Source: Vibrio sp. CDRSL-10 TSBA
GTDB lineage: Bacteria > Pseudomonadota > Gammaproteobacteria > Enterobacterales > Vibrionaceae
Direction: 5' to 3'
DNA length: 64,000 nucleotides
NCBI GenBank assembly: GCA_039696685.1
Contig: CP155565.1
Location: 1,426,001 to 1,490,000 of the forward strand
Shown here piece by piece: positions 49,029-60,453 of this stretch. The notes beneath the pieces were generated by a model. The model had not been told where the DNA came from. It made no database searches and saw only the letters and a list, made by a program, of their open reading frames with translations. Every line of letters begins with the position of its first letter. Positions within the stretch are counted from its first letter, which is position 1. The translations under genes and the position numbers were made by a program.

Positions 49029-50609
49029 ATGAGTAACTGGCTTACTTTCACTGCAGACTTAGTCGGGCTGAGAAAACCGCAGCAGCTGGCTACTCAGTTT
49101 GTCAGCATTATCAGCCGGGAGCTGGGCTTATCCAATGCACTGCTGTTGTTGCCAAATGCCAATGGACGTCTGCTGGTCCCTCATGATGAACGCCTCAGCT
49201 ATTCCTGGTCAGTGACGGATTTTGAAAATCCGTTCTCGCATGTACTGCAGTCTTCTAAAGCCATGCATCTGACTGCGGAAGAGTTGGTCTTCTGGCAATC
49301 GAACCGGACCTTCAGCCAGTTAGTGGCTAAGGTCGGGATGTTTGATTCAGTCTGGATTCAGCCGTTGCCGATGGGGCACCGTCACGTGCAATCCATTCTG
49401 GTACTGATGGGTGACAGCAGCGTGGTGGGTAAGATCTTTACCGATGAAGCGTTTCTGAAATTTATCGATGTGTTCTCGCAGCAATGGTCTTTGCTGCATG
49501 ATATGGAACGCGAGGAGCAGACGCGCCTGGCGCTGAAAGAATCACTGTGCGATTTTGAACGTGATTCTGCCCAGCGCGTGCTGGTTAAAGATCTGTCGCG
49601 CAAACTGATCGGCGACAGTGCCGTGATGCAAAAACTGCGCGAGCAGATCGTCAACGCTGCAAGTTCAAATCTGTCGGTAATGATCCAGGGTGAGACTGGT
49701 ACAGGTAAGGAGCTGGTGGCCGAAGCGGTACACGATTTGTCGTCGCGCCAGCGCGCTCCGTTTGTCGCGATTAACTGTGCGGCGATTCCGGAAAACCTGC
49801 TTGAGAGCGAGCTGTTTGGTTACACCAAAGGCGCTTTCTCCGGTGCCGACAGTGATAAGCAGGGTCTGATCGCTCAGGCCAACGGCGGCACCCTGTTTCT
49901 GGATGAAATCGGTGATATGCCGCTGGCGCTGCAGGCTAAGCTGCTGCGCGTACTGGAGTCAAAAACCTTTCGTCCGGTGGGTGGGAAGCAGGAGATGACT
50001 TCCGATTTTCGCCTGGTGTCGGCAACCCACGTTAATCTGCTGGATCAGGTGCGTCGTAAAGCGTTTCGTCAGGATCTTTATTACCGACTGTTCCAATATC
50101 CGCTGACGCTGCCACGTCTGTCTGCTCGACTTGATGATATCGATCTGCTCAGTCAGCACTTTGTCCATCAGTTTAATCAGCAGCATGGTAAGAACATCCG
50201 TGGCCTTCATTATCGTGCGCTTGATTGTCTCAAGCTGCACGATTTCCCGGGTAATGTACGTGAACTCAAGCACTTGATTGAATTTGGTTGTGCCCAGACG
50301 GCAGAAGGTACCCAGGTTGAAGAACACTGTTTCACCGCGCGTATTGTGCCTGCGGCCAGTCCGGCTACCGCTTCGTCAATCGCACCAAGTGCCCCGGCCG
50401 ATATCGCGTCAGACGACGTACCGGCATCCGAGCAGAATTTTAATGTGATTAACGATCTCAAGCAGGCGCTGAACGATTTTGAAGAAAAAATCATTCGCGA
50501 GCGTCTGAGTCATTTTTCCGGTGACCGCGCCAAAGCAGCGGAAAGCCTTGGTATTCCTAAACGTACCCTGGCTTATAAGTGCCAAAAGCTGGAGATCAAA
50601 GCGCTATGA
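49029..50609 (+). CDS. vasH: Sigma-54-dependent T6SS activator VasH
   Basis: 526 residues from ATG 49029 (TTG 49023 is less likely). N-terminal GAF-like sensor (~1-170), AAA+ domain with Walker A GETGTGKE, the sigma-54 contact loop as GAFSGA in place of the usual GAFTGA, and Walker [15 protein letters not shown]-terminal Fis-type HTH follows ([20 protein letters not shown]). VasH activates RpoN transcription of hcp/vgrG-type operons in V. cholerae; matching -24/-12 elements occur at 35201 and 57724. Intact. Confidence 0.95.
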   Translation: MSNWLTFTADLVGLRKPQQLATQFVSIISRELGLSNALLLLPNANGRLLVPHDERLSYSWSVTDFENPFSHVLQSSKAMHLTAEELVFWQSNRTFSQLVAKVGMFDSVWIQPLPMGHRHVQSILVLMGDSSVVGKIFTDEAFLKFIDVFSQQWSLLHDMEREEQTRLALKESLCDFERDSAQRVLVKDLSRKLIGDSAVMQKLREQIVNAASSNLSVMIQGETGTGKELVAEAVHDLSSRQRAPFVAINCAAIPENLLESELFGYTKGAFSGADSDKQGLIAQANGGTLFLDEIGDMPLALQAKLLRVLESKTFRPVGGKQEMTSDFRLVSATHVNLLDQVRRKAFRQDLYYRLFQYPLTLPRLSARLDDIDLLSQHFVHQFNQQHGKNIRGLHYRALDCLKLHDFPGNVRELKHLIEFGCAQTAEGTQVEEHCFTARIVPAASPATASSIAPSAPADIASDDVPASEQNFNVINDLKQALNDFEEKIIRERLSHFSGDRAKAAESLGIPKRTLAYKCQKLEIKAL

Positions 50610-51262
50610 GCCGAGCAATGTTGTTAATGCTGGCAGGCTCGTCTCTGCTTGGCTTGTCAGGGATGGCCCGGGCAGAAACGGCGCAGCAGACTCTCGAAGC
50701 AGCCTCGCAGTGTGTGCAGGTCAACGCTCGTCTTGAGCGCCTGGCCTGTTTTGATCGCGTATTTGAAACGCCGGTAGAGGTGGCAATGCCAACCGCACAA
50801 AGTCATCTGCCGCCATCCTGGCAGCGTGCGATGCAGGCTGTGCAAAATAGTGATGAAAACTGGACACTGACTACGGAAGGCGAGGGCAAAGGCAGCAATG
50901 CCTGGGTCACGCTGACCGCGCTCAACCAGAAGACCCGTTTTGCCGACAATGCGAAACCGGTATTGATGATGAGCTGTATCGATAACCTGAGCCGGGTTGA
51001 GCTGGCGTTGCCGAGCGGTGTTTCTGATGCGCGAATCGAAATCTCTGCGGCTGGCCTGGACCCGCAATATATGCGCAGTGACGACAGCGGTGTGTTGATG
51101 TCATCGGCGCGGGGCATGCCGGCGATCAGCATGATGAAATCAATGGCCGGACAATCGCGCTTGTTACTGCGTTCCAATGCGCCGTTTGCTGACGGGCTGC
51201 AGTTTGATACCGAGCCGTTGACCAATGCACTTAGTGCATTGCGTGAACGTTGTGGCTGGTAG
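50606..51262 (+). CDS. vasI: T6SS-associated exported protein VasI (TagO-like)
   Basis: 218 residues from ATG 50606, overlapping the vasH stop (ATGA). Signal peptide (MLLMLAGSSLLGLSGMARAETA). Conserved QCVQVNARLERLACFDRVFE motif with paired cysteines as in the VasI/TagO family, and WVTLTALNQKTRFADN. Periplasmic; precise function not established. Confidence 0.9.
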   Translation: MSRAMLLMLAGSSLLGLSGMARAETAQQTLEAASQCVQVNARLERLACFDRVFETPVEVAMPTAQSHLPPSWQRAMQAVQNSDENWTLTTEGEGKGSNAWVTLTALNQKTRFADNAKPVLMMSCIDNLSRVELALPSGVSDARIEISAAGLDPQYMRSDDSGVLMSSARGMPAISMMKSMAGQSRLLLRSNAPFADGLQFDTEPLTNALSALRERCGW

Positions 51263-51271
51263 GAGAAAAAG

Positions 51272-52679
51272 ATGGAATTGACCGAATACCGCCAGTCTGT
51301 CGCGCAGCCGATCCAAGGGGAAAGCCGGGTCGGTGAGCGTCTTATCGATGACCCGCTGTTTGATTTTGTTGAAGACCAAATGATGAAGGTCGGCTCACTT
51401 TCCCACGGTAGTGTGCAGTGGGATGAAGTTGAGCACAGCGTGGTCAAGCTGTTGAGTGAAAAAACCAAAGATATCAAATTGCTGGTTTACTTGCTGCAGT
51501 GCCTGCACAACCAGTTCACTGCCGCGCGTTTCATTCTCTCGTTTAACGTCATGACCGATTTCATGGCGGAGTTCTGGGAAGAGAGTTATCCGGCGCCGGG
51601 TAAACGTGGCAATTTGCCGCGCCGTAAGTTTTTCAGCCAGATAGCGCAGCGCTTTGCCATGGTCGTCGAAAAAGTCGACTTCAACCGTTTTGATGCCGCT
51701 GACCGCGAAGCGCTCGCGACAGCCGTCGATGGCTGGCAAAAAGTGATTGAAAGTCAGGGACTCAGCTCTGAGGCGGTCGATTTGGTGGTGCGCAGTATCA
51801 CCAGTCAGTTACGTCAGGCCGAACAGCGCCAGCAAACACAGCCGGCGTCTGCACAGCCGGTTGCGGCTGCCGCGACAACGACAACACCGACCACCAGCAG
51901 CCCGTCACTGGCGATTGACAACTCAAGCGATAAAGCAGCCAAACAGACCTTGTTAAAAGTGGCGGACTTTCTTGCTGAGCAGGAGTTCGGGGTTGCGCTG
52001 TCGGTACGTTTACGTCGCTACGCTGTATGGGGAGCGATCACTTCGCTGCCTGACCATAAGGCAGACGGAGAAACCATGCTGCGTGGCATGCAGCAGGATC
52101 GAATCAAAGATTATCAGGATCAGATGCGTAATCCTGACCTGACGCTATGGCGCAAGGTTGAACAGAGCCTGACCTTGTCACCGTACTGGTTCGACGGACA
52201 GCTGATGAGCTTCAATATCGCGCGTAGCCTGGGCAAAGAGACCTGGTGCAGCGCGATTTTAGAAGAGACCGAGCAGTTTTTGCAGCGCATGCCGTCACTG
52301 TATGAACTTAAGTTCAAGGGCGGTGAGCCATTTGTGTCTGAAGAGGTGGAAGCCTGGCTGGCGCAAACTCAGCAGACGACAGAGACGCAAAGTGTCGGTG
52401 ACTGGCAGGATAAACGTCAGGAAGCACTGACGCTGGCGAAAGAAGGTGGTATCGCGGTGGCTTTGTCGATGCTCAACGACGGACTGGTAGCGGCGACTGA
52501 GCCGAGAGACCAGTTCTACTGGCGCCTGCTGTCTGCCGACCTGATGCAGGCCAACCATCTTGATGCCATGGCTCAGCAGCAGTACCAAACATTACATACA
52601 CAAGTATCTGCTATGCAGGTGACCGACTGGGAAACCCTCGCTGGTGGAACAATTAGAACGATATACAACGTCAGAGTAA
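51272..52679 (+). CDS. tssA: T6SS protein TssA/VasJ (frame broken at 52631-52635)
   Basis: N-terminal ImpA_N domain (SVAQPIQGESRVGERLIDDPLFDFVEDQMM) and a long helical C-terminal part with a Thr/Ala-rich linker at ~190-215. Removing one A at 52632-52634 changes a spurious tail into DWEPSLVEQLERYTTSE and a stop at 52677, 468 residues. TssA coordinates baseplate docking and sheath/tube polymerisation. Confidence 0.93.
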
Positions 52680-52695
52680 ACGAAGGACACCATCC

Positions 52696-55600
52696 ATGTG
52701 GAGATTTATTGTTGGGTTAGTGAGAAGGCTTAAGCCAGGCATGCTGGCCGCATTACCTATTTTGCTCGTCACCCTGTTCATATTACTGAACGTCGCGATT
52801 TGGTGGGCGGGACCGTGGTTAGAGGTTTTTGAAACCAAGCCACTCCAGTCTGTATTGTCGCGCGTGGTCGCCAGTGGCTTGTTCACTCTGGGCGCTCTGG
52901 CGTTATGGGGTTTGCTGCAGTGGCGTAAACTGCAAAACTATCAGGCACAGCAAAAGCGTGATGAACAACTGCGTCAGGACCCGATCCGGGTTTATGAAGA
53001 GCGCCAGGAAGTGGAACTGAACCAGGTCATGGTCAATATGCGCCAGAACCTGAACAAGCGTAACTACCTGTATTCCTTGCCTTGGTATCTGGTACTCGGG
53101 CTGGAAAATGCCGGTAAAACCAGTTTGATCAACCGCTCGGGGCAGAAGTTTGTCTTCTCTTCCGTCATGCGCGCCTCCGGACAGAAGAGCGAAAACCCGT
53201 ATTCATTTGACTGGTGGATTGGTGATGAATCGGTTCTGATCGACCCGGATGGTGAACTGCTGACGCAGGGTAACCGCAGTGAAGATAACGATGGTGCGAT
53301 GGAGCGCCGTCTGTGGCTGCATTTTGTTAAGTGGCTGGACCGTACCCGCAGTCGTCGACCGCTCAACGGTATTGTGCTGGCGCTGGATGTGTCTCATCTG
53401 GCAACTGCGACGGCGTCTGAGCGTAAAGCTTACGCCAGCCTGCTGCGCGCGCGTCTGCGTGAGCTGATGGAGACGTTGTCAACGCGTCTGCCGGTCTACA
53501 TTGCTCTGACCAAGCTGGACTTGTTGTATGGCTTTGAACCTTTCTTCAAGCACTATACCAAAAGCCAACGTGAGGAAGTGCTGGGCTTTACTTTCTCGCT
53601 CGATTCAATCGACAACCTCGATAACTGGCTGGAAGAGTTTGGCAAAGACTACGCCGAGTTTGTGGAACGCATCAATAATGCGCTGCCACATGCGGTATCT
53701 GCGCCGATGTCACTGGAAGAGCGTAATGCGATTTACAGCTTTACCCGTCAGGTTTCGGGCCTGAAAGAGATTCTGGGTCAGTTTTTTCAGGATGCACTGG
53801 CCAGTGATCAGTTTTCTACCTCTGCTCTGGTGCGCGGCGCTTACTTTACCTCTGTGTATCAGCAAGGCGTGCCGACCAACGCGTTTGATGATGCGGCATC
53901 GCGTCGCTACGGTTTGTCACATGCGGTCAATACTGCGCAGCGGGCGAAAAACTCAACCATTTATTTCACGCAGAAGCTGTTCACCAACATTATCTATCCT
54001 GAGGCCGGTTTAGCGTCGGATAACTTCCGTATTGCGCGTCAGAAACGCCGTCTGATGGCGTTGTCTGTGATTACCGGTACTATCGCAACCTTACTCTTGG
54101 TGGGCAACTGGCACCGTAATTACCTTGCCAACGTAGAACATGCCAATGCCGTGCTGGCCAAGGTAAACCAATACCGGGATGAGTTCCCGTCTAAAGCGAG
54201 CTTGGCATCGCAGAAAGATGTGCTGGAACCGCTCAACAAAATTCGCGAAGCGACGCTGGAATTTGGCTTCTTCCGTGAAAAGCCAAAATACGTTTCAGAT
54301 TTCGGACTGTATCAGGGACATACTATCGGCCCTATGGTCGAAGCAACCTATCTCAACCTGTTGGAAACCCGCTTCCTGCCGCTATTGATGGCTGACGTAG
54401 TGATGGATCTCAATCAGGCTCAGACCGACGAAGAAAAACTGGCGGTGCTGCGTGTGTATCGCATGATGGTGGACAAGAGCGGCCGTTATCAGGATTACGT
54501 GATGGATTATTTCTCACGTTACTGGCAGCAGGAGTTTCTCGGGTCGTCGTGAAATTCAGGAAGAGTTGCTGGGCCACCTCGACTATGCGATGCGCCATAC
54601 CGATCTGGCTGGTGAAAGCCTGCATGGCAACAAGGCGGCGACTAAGGTGATGAAACCTTATGAGCCGACCATTGCCAAGGTTCAGGCTGAACTGGGCAGC
54701 ATGCCGAATGATCAGCGTGTGTACCGTAACCTCAAACTGAATGCACAGACGGTATTAGGCCCTGCGATTAACCTGCGTAATCTGGTGGGACCGGTCTTCG
54801 ATGTGGTATTTGAAGAGCGCGTGATGAACAGCAGCAGCCTGTACATTCCGCAGATGCTGACTAAGCGTGGCTTTGAAGAGTACTTTATGCCGCGTTCTGA
54901 GTCGGTGTCTGAGCTGGCACTGATCGACAGCTGGGTTCTGGGGCAGTCTAAGTCCGCTCAGTTCAGTGAGGCGGACAAACAGGCACTGCGCAATAAGATT
55001 CGCGATCAATATGTCGCCGACTACACCAACACCTGGCGCGCAGCATTGAACGAAATTGATGTGAAGTATTTCAGTGACATCAATGATGCCGTGGCGGTAC
55101 TGGATAACCTGACCGGGAACATCGAGCCGATGCAGCGTCTGCTGCGCACGCTGGACACCAATACTGAGTTGTATGCCTCTCTGCCGGATGATGATGCGGC
55201 GCAGCAAGCGCTGTTGCAAAGCCCGAAATACAAAGTGGCATCGATGATCGAGTCACCGTTTGCTGAGCTGAATGACATGCTTAAACCGGTGGGCGATAAA
55301 CCGGCTTACATGAATGAAGTGCTGGCCTCGGTGGAAGAACTACAGAATTACCTGAAAGCGATTCAGACTGCTCCGGATGTCGGCACTGCGGCACTCGATG
55401 CGACCAAGGCACGGGTGAAACTGGTTAATGCGGATCCGATTTATACCCTGAAACGTATCGCGTCCGGGCTGCCAAAACCGCTCGACAGCATGATTGCCAA
55501 AATTGCTGACGAAAGCTGGTATGTGATCAAACAAGAGGCGATCCGCCATCTGGAAGTGCGCTGGCATGATGATGTCTACAACACGTTCCAGCGTAAACTG

Positions 55601-56243
55601 GCGGGCCGCTATCCGTTTAATCCGAAGGCGAAAAAAGACGCATCGCTGCAGGACTTTGAAGCCTTCTTTGCGCCGAACGGTACACTGGATAACTTCTACA
55701 ATAATCAGTTGCGGATGTTTATTGAAGAGAACATCACTGTGAATGACGGCGAAAATGCTCAGTCTTTGATTCGGAAAGATGTGCTTGGCCAGATCAAACA
55801 GGCACAGAAGATCCGCGATGCTTTCTTTAACCGCAAAGGCATTCTTGATGTCAGCTTCTCGGTTGAACCGCTGCGTCTGAGCGGCAACAAGCGCCGCAGT
55901 GTGCTCAATGTCGACGGTCAGTATCTGGCGTACAGCCATGGTCCGCGTGACAGTGTGGAACTGATTTGGCCAAACACCCTGCGTGATTCTGCGGTGTCTA
56001 AAGTGACGCTGGTTCCGACTCAGTCCAATATGTCACCACGTAGTATTGATATTCAGGGACCGTGGGCGTTTCTTCCGTCTGCTGGACCAGGGTGATGTGG
56101 TGGCTGCCAGTGCAACTTCGGTGGACTATAAGTTTGATGTCGATGGCGGTGACATGATCTACCGCATCAATTCAGAGGCGAACGCCAACCCGTTCACCGA
56201 GCGCTTGTTTAACTCGTTTAAGCTATCCAATACCTTGTATTAA
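52696..56243 (+). CDS. tssM: T6SS inner-membrane protein TssM/VasK (IcmF-like; frame broken at 54534-54538 and 56068-56072)
   Basis: Two N-terminal membrane helices (~17-36 and ~50-75), cytosolic NTPase-like domain with Walker A GLENAGKTS at about 135, a third helix near residue 455 (ALSVITGTIATLLLVGNW), then the large periplasmic domain that binds TssJ. Removing one T in each of two GTTTC sites gives 1181 residues, the length of V. cholerae VasK. Central part of the TssJLM complex. Confidence 0.95.
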
Positions 56244-56278
56244 AAAGTTTATTTTCGATATTACTAACCTAATTAAGT

Positions 56279-56300
56279 GAGCGGGGTAACCCGCTCCTTT
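56279..56300 (+). other. Hairpin between tssM and vasL
   Basis: GAGCGGG-GTAA-CCCGCTC followed by CTTTATT. It could be a partial terminator that lowers vasL expression; the T-tract is short. Confidence 0.5.
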
Positions 56301-56320
56301 ATTCTGGGACTGAGCCGTAC

Positions 56321-57595
56321 ATGTCCAATATTTTGTTTATTGATAACGCCTACTACCGGGTTTGTGAACAGGTGGATGAGATTCGTCATCTCGATGAGTA
56401 CCAAAAAGTAAGAGATGAGATCAATCGTCGTTTTAACCCATTGGCCGGGGCGACAGACTGGGAACTGGTGCGCGATTGTTGTGACACTCTGGCCAGAAAG
56501 GCGGGGGTGGATCTGATGATGAGCGGCTACTTTGCGGTGGCGAGTCTGAAAACTCAGGGGCTGGCCGGATATGCCAACGGACTGGAATTACTCAGTGCCT
56601 GTCTCAACAGTCAGAACAAGCCGGACGCCAAGTATGCCAAGATGCACAAAGAGGTGCTGGACTGGGTGAATGGCAAAGTGGTGCCGGAACTGAAAGCCAT
56701 TAAGCCCAACTATGAATCACTGCGTGATCTCTATCGTTGTGAGCGCTTGTGCGAACGGATTCATCACCAGTTGGAGAAGCAGCAGCCGGATTACCCGGTT
56801 GATTTTGAAAGTGTCGGATTTGTGCTATTTGAACACATTGACCGGATTGAAACCCAGTACCACAGCCTGGTGAAACGTCAGATGCAGCAGCAGGCTCAGG
56901 AGCCGCCGAAAGTGTTGCGCAGCTTGCATCGTAAATGGGTTGGCGCCGCATTTGTCCTCGGCGGTCTGCTGTTTGGTGCCGGAGTCTGGGCTTATCAGGT
57001 GTTGCCATGGTTCAGCCACAGTGATTATTCGGCTGAGGTGAAAGTGGCGACGCTAAACAGCGACCAGGCTCTGCGTCAGTTCCAGCTTGATGTTTCCCCG
57101 GGCCAGGTAGCGCGCTGGAAAGAGGATCTGGTCGGGCTGTATCAGCACTCGATTGAGCGAAAAAGTGCCGCTTCAGTTGAACAGAGTAAGCGCGAAGCGA
57201 TGCATGAGATGTCAGCGCTGATGGCGCTCTATCAGCAGGATCCTAAGGTGGCTGAATCGCAACAGGCATTTTCAGCCGCGCAGCAGGAGGCGCTGGAGCA
57301 AACCGATACTTTTGTGCAGCGTTTCGGTGAAATGCGTACCCGTATGGCCAACATTGCACTGCTGGCAAAACGTGGCCGATGGAGCGAATTACAGCGTCAA
57401 ACCAAATCGCTGGAAGATTTTGCCGTGAGTCTGTCACCGATTTATGGCCGGGTGGATTACGTGCAGAGCCTGATTAAGCAGGGCGAGGTCGACGACGCCC
57501 GTAAGGAGTTGGACATCCTGAAACTGCGCCTCAATAACCTGAGCTGGACCATGGCCCAGCTGGAAGAAAATCTATCCGCAGACGTGGCGCGCTGA
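56321..57595 (+). CDS. vasL: T6SS protein VasL (TssA-related, membrane-anchored)
   Basis: 424 residues, intact. An ImpA_N-like N-terminal part (~1-190, MSNILFIDNAYYRVCEQVDEI, AGYANGLELLSACL), one membrane helix at ~208-230 (WVGAAFVLGGLLFGAGVWAYQVL) and a C-terminal helical, probably periplasmic coiled region. Same position as VCA0121; this TssA-like protein limits or anchors sheath length at the distal end in related systems. Confidence 0.88.
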   Translation: MSNILFIDNAYYRVCEQVDEIRHLDEYQKVRDEINRRFNPLAGATDWELVRDCCDTLARKAGVDLMMSGYFAVASLKTQGLAGYANGLELLSACLNSQNKPDAKYAKMHKEVLDWVNGKVVPELKAIKPNYESLRDLYRCERLCERIHHQLEKQQPDYPVDFESVGFVLFEHIDRIETQYHSLVKRQMQQQAQEPPKVLRSLHRKWVGAAFVLGGLLFGAGVWAYQVLPWFSHSDYSAEVKVATLNSDQALRQFQLDVSPGQVARWKEDLVGLYQHSIERKSAASVEQSKREAMHEMSALMALYQQDPKVAESQQAFSAAQQEALEQTDTFVQRFGEMRTRMANIALLAKRGRWSELQRQTKSLEDFAVSLSPIYGRVDYVQSLIKQGEVDDARKELDILKLRLNNLSWTMAQLEENLSADVAR

Positions 57596-57723
57596 GAGCG
57601 TCACCTTCATCACACGGCGGGCAAAAAGTTGCGTATTGGGCAGCTTCTTGCTCCGTCGTGGCGGCAGATTGCCCTGATGATGAATTTTTAAATATAACTA
57701 ACTGATTATTAATATAAATAGGT

Positions 57724-57741
57724 TTGGCATTACCCTTGCTG
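57724..57741 (+). promoter_or_regulatory. Sigma-54 (-24/-12) promoter of the VgrG module
   Basis: TTGGCATTACCCTTGCTG: GG at 57726-57727 and GC at 57738-57739, ten bases apart, with TTGGCA and CTTGCT matching the RpoN consensus well. It is ~50 bases before the vgrG ATG and after a 130-base gap from vasL. Expected activator: VasH. Confidence 0.75.
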
Positions 57742-57789
57742 CAAACCCAGATTTGCACATTATCAACGGTCAGAGATAGGAATGGCAGG

Positions 57790-59863
57790 ATGGCGACGTT
57801 AAGTTACAAGTTCCGGGTAGATGGTCTGGAACCCGATACCCTAGTGGTGCATGCCTTTGACGGGCAGGAGACCCTGTCCTGTGAGATCATAGATGGTCGT
57901 CCGTGCTACGGGTTTCGCTATGAACTGGCGCTGGCCAGCCGCCAGCCTAGCATCAGCGCCGAAATGGTGGTGGATAAAAGCGCAGAACTGACCCTGTATC
58001 GAGACGAGGTTCTGGTGCAGCGCGTGCATGGCGTGGTGCGGGCTTTCAGTCGTGGCGACACCGGCCATCATCATACATTCTATTCCCTCACTCTGGTTCC
58101 GGCGCTGGAGCGTTTATCACTGCGTCACAACAGCCGCATTTTTCAGCTCAAAACCGTTCCTGAAATTCTGTCTGTCCTGCTGCAGGAAATGGACATCAAT
58201 GATTACGCCTTTGCGCTGACCCGCGATTATCCGCAGCGCGAAACTGTGCGTGCAGTATCGAGAAACCGACCTCGAATTCTTACACCGTCTGGCTGCGGAA
58301 GAGGGGCTGGTGTACAGCTTCATTCATCAGGAAGGCCAGCATACACTGCTCTTCAGTGATGCGTCTGACAGCCTGCCTAAACTGGGCGAGCCGGTACCTT
58401 ATAACACCTTGGCGGGCGGTGTGATGGATACGCCATACATCTCCGCATTGCAGGTTCGTACACGTGCTGAAGTCAGTCACACCGCGATGCAGGATTACAG
58501 CTTTAAAAAGCCGGCCTATTCTTTTGCGCAAAGTGCGCTGGGTACCGAAATGGATTACCAGCACACGACTTACGAGCATTATGACGCGCCGGGCCGCTTC
58601 AAAGAAGACGTCAATGGTAAAGCGCTTAGCCAGATTCGGCTTGAGTTCCTGCGCCGCGATGCGCGCACTGCGAGTGGTCAGAGTAACCAACCTTTGCTGC
58701 GCGCCGGAATGAAATTCGATTTGCAAGAGCACTTAAATGACAACCTGAACCGCGACTGGCTGGTGGTGAGTGTTCACCACCAGGGCACTCAGCCCCAGGC
58801 GCTGGAGGAAGAAGGCGGCAGCGGTGCCACCACTTACGCGAACCAGTTCAAACTGATCCCGGCACATATCAGTTGGCGGGCAACACCGGAGGCAAAACCT
58901 CAGGTTGATGGCCCGATGATTGCGACCGTGGTCGGCCCACAGGGCGAAGAGATCTTTTGTGATGAGCATGGCCGGGTCAAACTGCATTTCCCCTGGGACC
59001 GCTACTCCAATGCTGATGAACTCAGCTCATGCTGGGTTCGGGTATCGCAAGGCTGGGCCGGCAGTCAATACGGAATGCTGGCGCTGCCACGCATTGGCCA
59101 CGAGGTGATAGTTTCATTCCTTAACGGCGATCCGGATCAGCCGATCGTGACCGGCCGTACTTACCATGCGACCAATACCACGCCATACCCGCTCCCGGAA
59201 AACAAAACCAAAACGGTGATCCGCAGCGAAACCCATCAGGGTGAAGGATTTAATGAACTGAGTTTTGAAGATCAGGCCGGCAGCGAACAGGTCTACCTGC
59301 ATGCTCAGAAAGATTTCGATGGCTTAGTCGAGAATGACCACCGCAGTGAAATCCGCCACGACCGCCATGTTACGGTAGAAAATGACCGCTTCAGCCAAGT
59401 CGTGGCCAATCAGCACCAAACTATCGGTGGTGAGAGTCGCAGTAGAATCGGCGCGGACAGCAGCCTGAAAGTCGATGGCTCAGCCCAGCACCAAGTCGGC
59501 AATCTCATCGCGGTGCAAGCCGGGCGTGAAATCTCCCTCAAAGCCGGCGCTAAATTAGTGGTCGAAGCCGGTGCCGAAGTCACCCTCAAAGCTGGCGGCA
59601 GCTTCGTCAAAGTCGACGGTGGCGGCGTGCATCTCTCCGGCGCAGCAATCAACCTCAATGCCGGCGGCAGCGCAGGCAGTGCCTCCGGCTACGCCGGACA
59701 GGCAGCCTTGTTACCGGGGGGAGTTGAGGCTGTAGCGGCGCCTGCTGATATCGCTTTACCAACGATCACACCGACGGCCTATTTACAGATGATAGATAGC
59801 GGTTCATTGCTTAAAGAATTGTGTAACTGCGGTGCGGGGGGCACATGTCCGATTCACCAATAA
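57790..59863 (+). CDS. vgrG: T6SS spike protein VgrG (frame broken at 58240-58244)
   Basis: 690 residues after removal of one A at 58241-58243 (joins [20 protein letters not shown]). gp27-like base ~1-380, gp5-OB fold ([51 protein letters not shown]), beta-helix spike with the repeats ending [20 protein letters not shown]. No enzymatic C-terminal domain, unlike VgrG-3 of V. cholerae. The C-terminus ends in [12 protein letters not shown], a Cys/His cluster. The stop overlaps the DUF4123 gene by 19 bases. Confidence 0.95.
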
Positions 59864-60453
59864 AACCAGAATGGCGGGTTATCGCCACATCGCCACCGGA
59901 GTTGTCCGAGACGCACAAAATTTACGCGTTATTAGAAACAGAATTGTGGCCTGAGTGGCGAATAGAGTTATACAAAACGACCAAGGAACCTCAGTACGCG
60001 ATGCTATTTGACGGGACCCGCTTCAGCTCAATTAGCAACGGTCCGGCGCTGATTGATATATCTGAATCTGCGGAGATGTTACAACGCTGCAGTGAGGTGC
60101 TTACAGCAACTCCGGGTGGGAGCGTGATGGTGACATCTTCAGAAGTCGGGCTGCAAGAGTTATTGCAATCACTACGCAACAGTTTGATTGTGCTCAGCAA
60201 TAACAATGAAGCGATATTTCGCTTTTATGATCCCAGAACCATGCTACCGATGCTGGCTGCTATGACAGATGACGAACGTGCCCAAATGTTTGCCCCAGTT
60301 CGTCAGTTTATTTGGCATCACAAAGTTTGGTTAAGTGCTGATATTGCACATACAGCGGAGTTCAAGCCAAGTCAGCCTTGGGAAATTACTTCAACTCATA
60401 TTCAACACATGCAATCAATCCTGCAACAGTGGTCACGGAGTTTCAAACAGTGA
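59845..60453 (+). CDS. DUF4123-family T6SS adaptor/chaperone (Tap/Tec-like)
   Basis: 202 residues, intact. DUF4123 marks: [26 protein letters not shown], a [15 protein letters not shown] region and the [13 protein letters not shown] signature. These proteins load a specific effector onto its VgrG and are encoded between the two, exactly as here. The effector start codon (GTG 60450) overlaps its stop, so the two are co-translated. Confidence 0.93.
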   Translation: MSDSPIKPEWRVIATSPPELSETHKIYALLETELWPEWRIELYKTTKEPQYAMLFDGTRFSSISNGPALIDISESAEMLQRCSEVLTATPGGSVMVTSSEVGLQELLQSLRNSLIVLSNNNEAIFRFYDPRTMLPMLAAMTDDERAQMFAPVRQFIWHHKVWLSADIAHTAEFKPSQPWEITSTHIQHMQSILQQWSRSFKQ

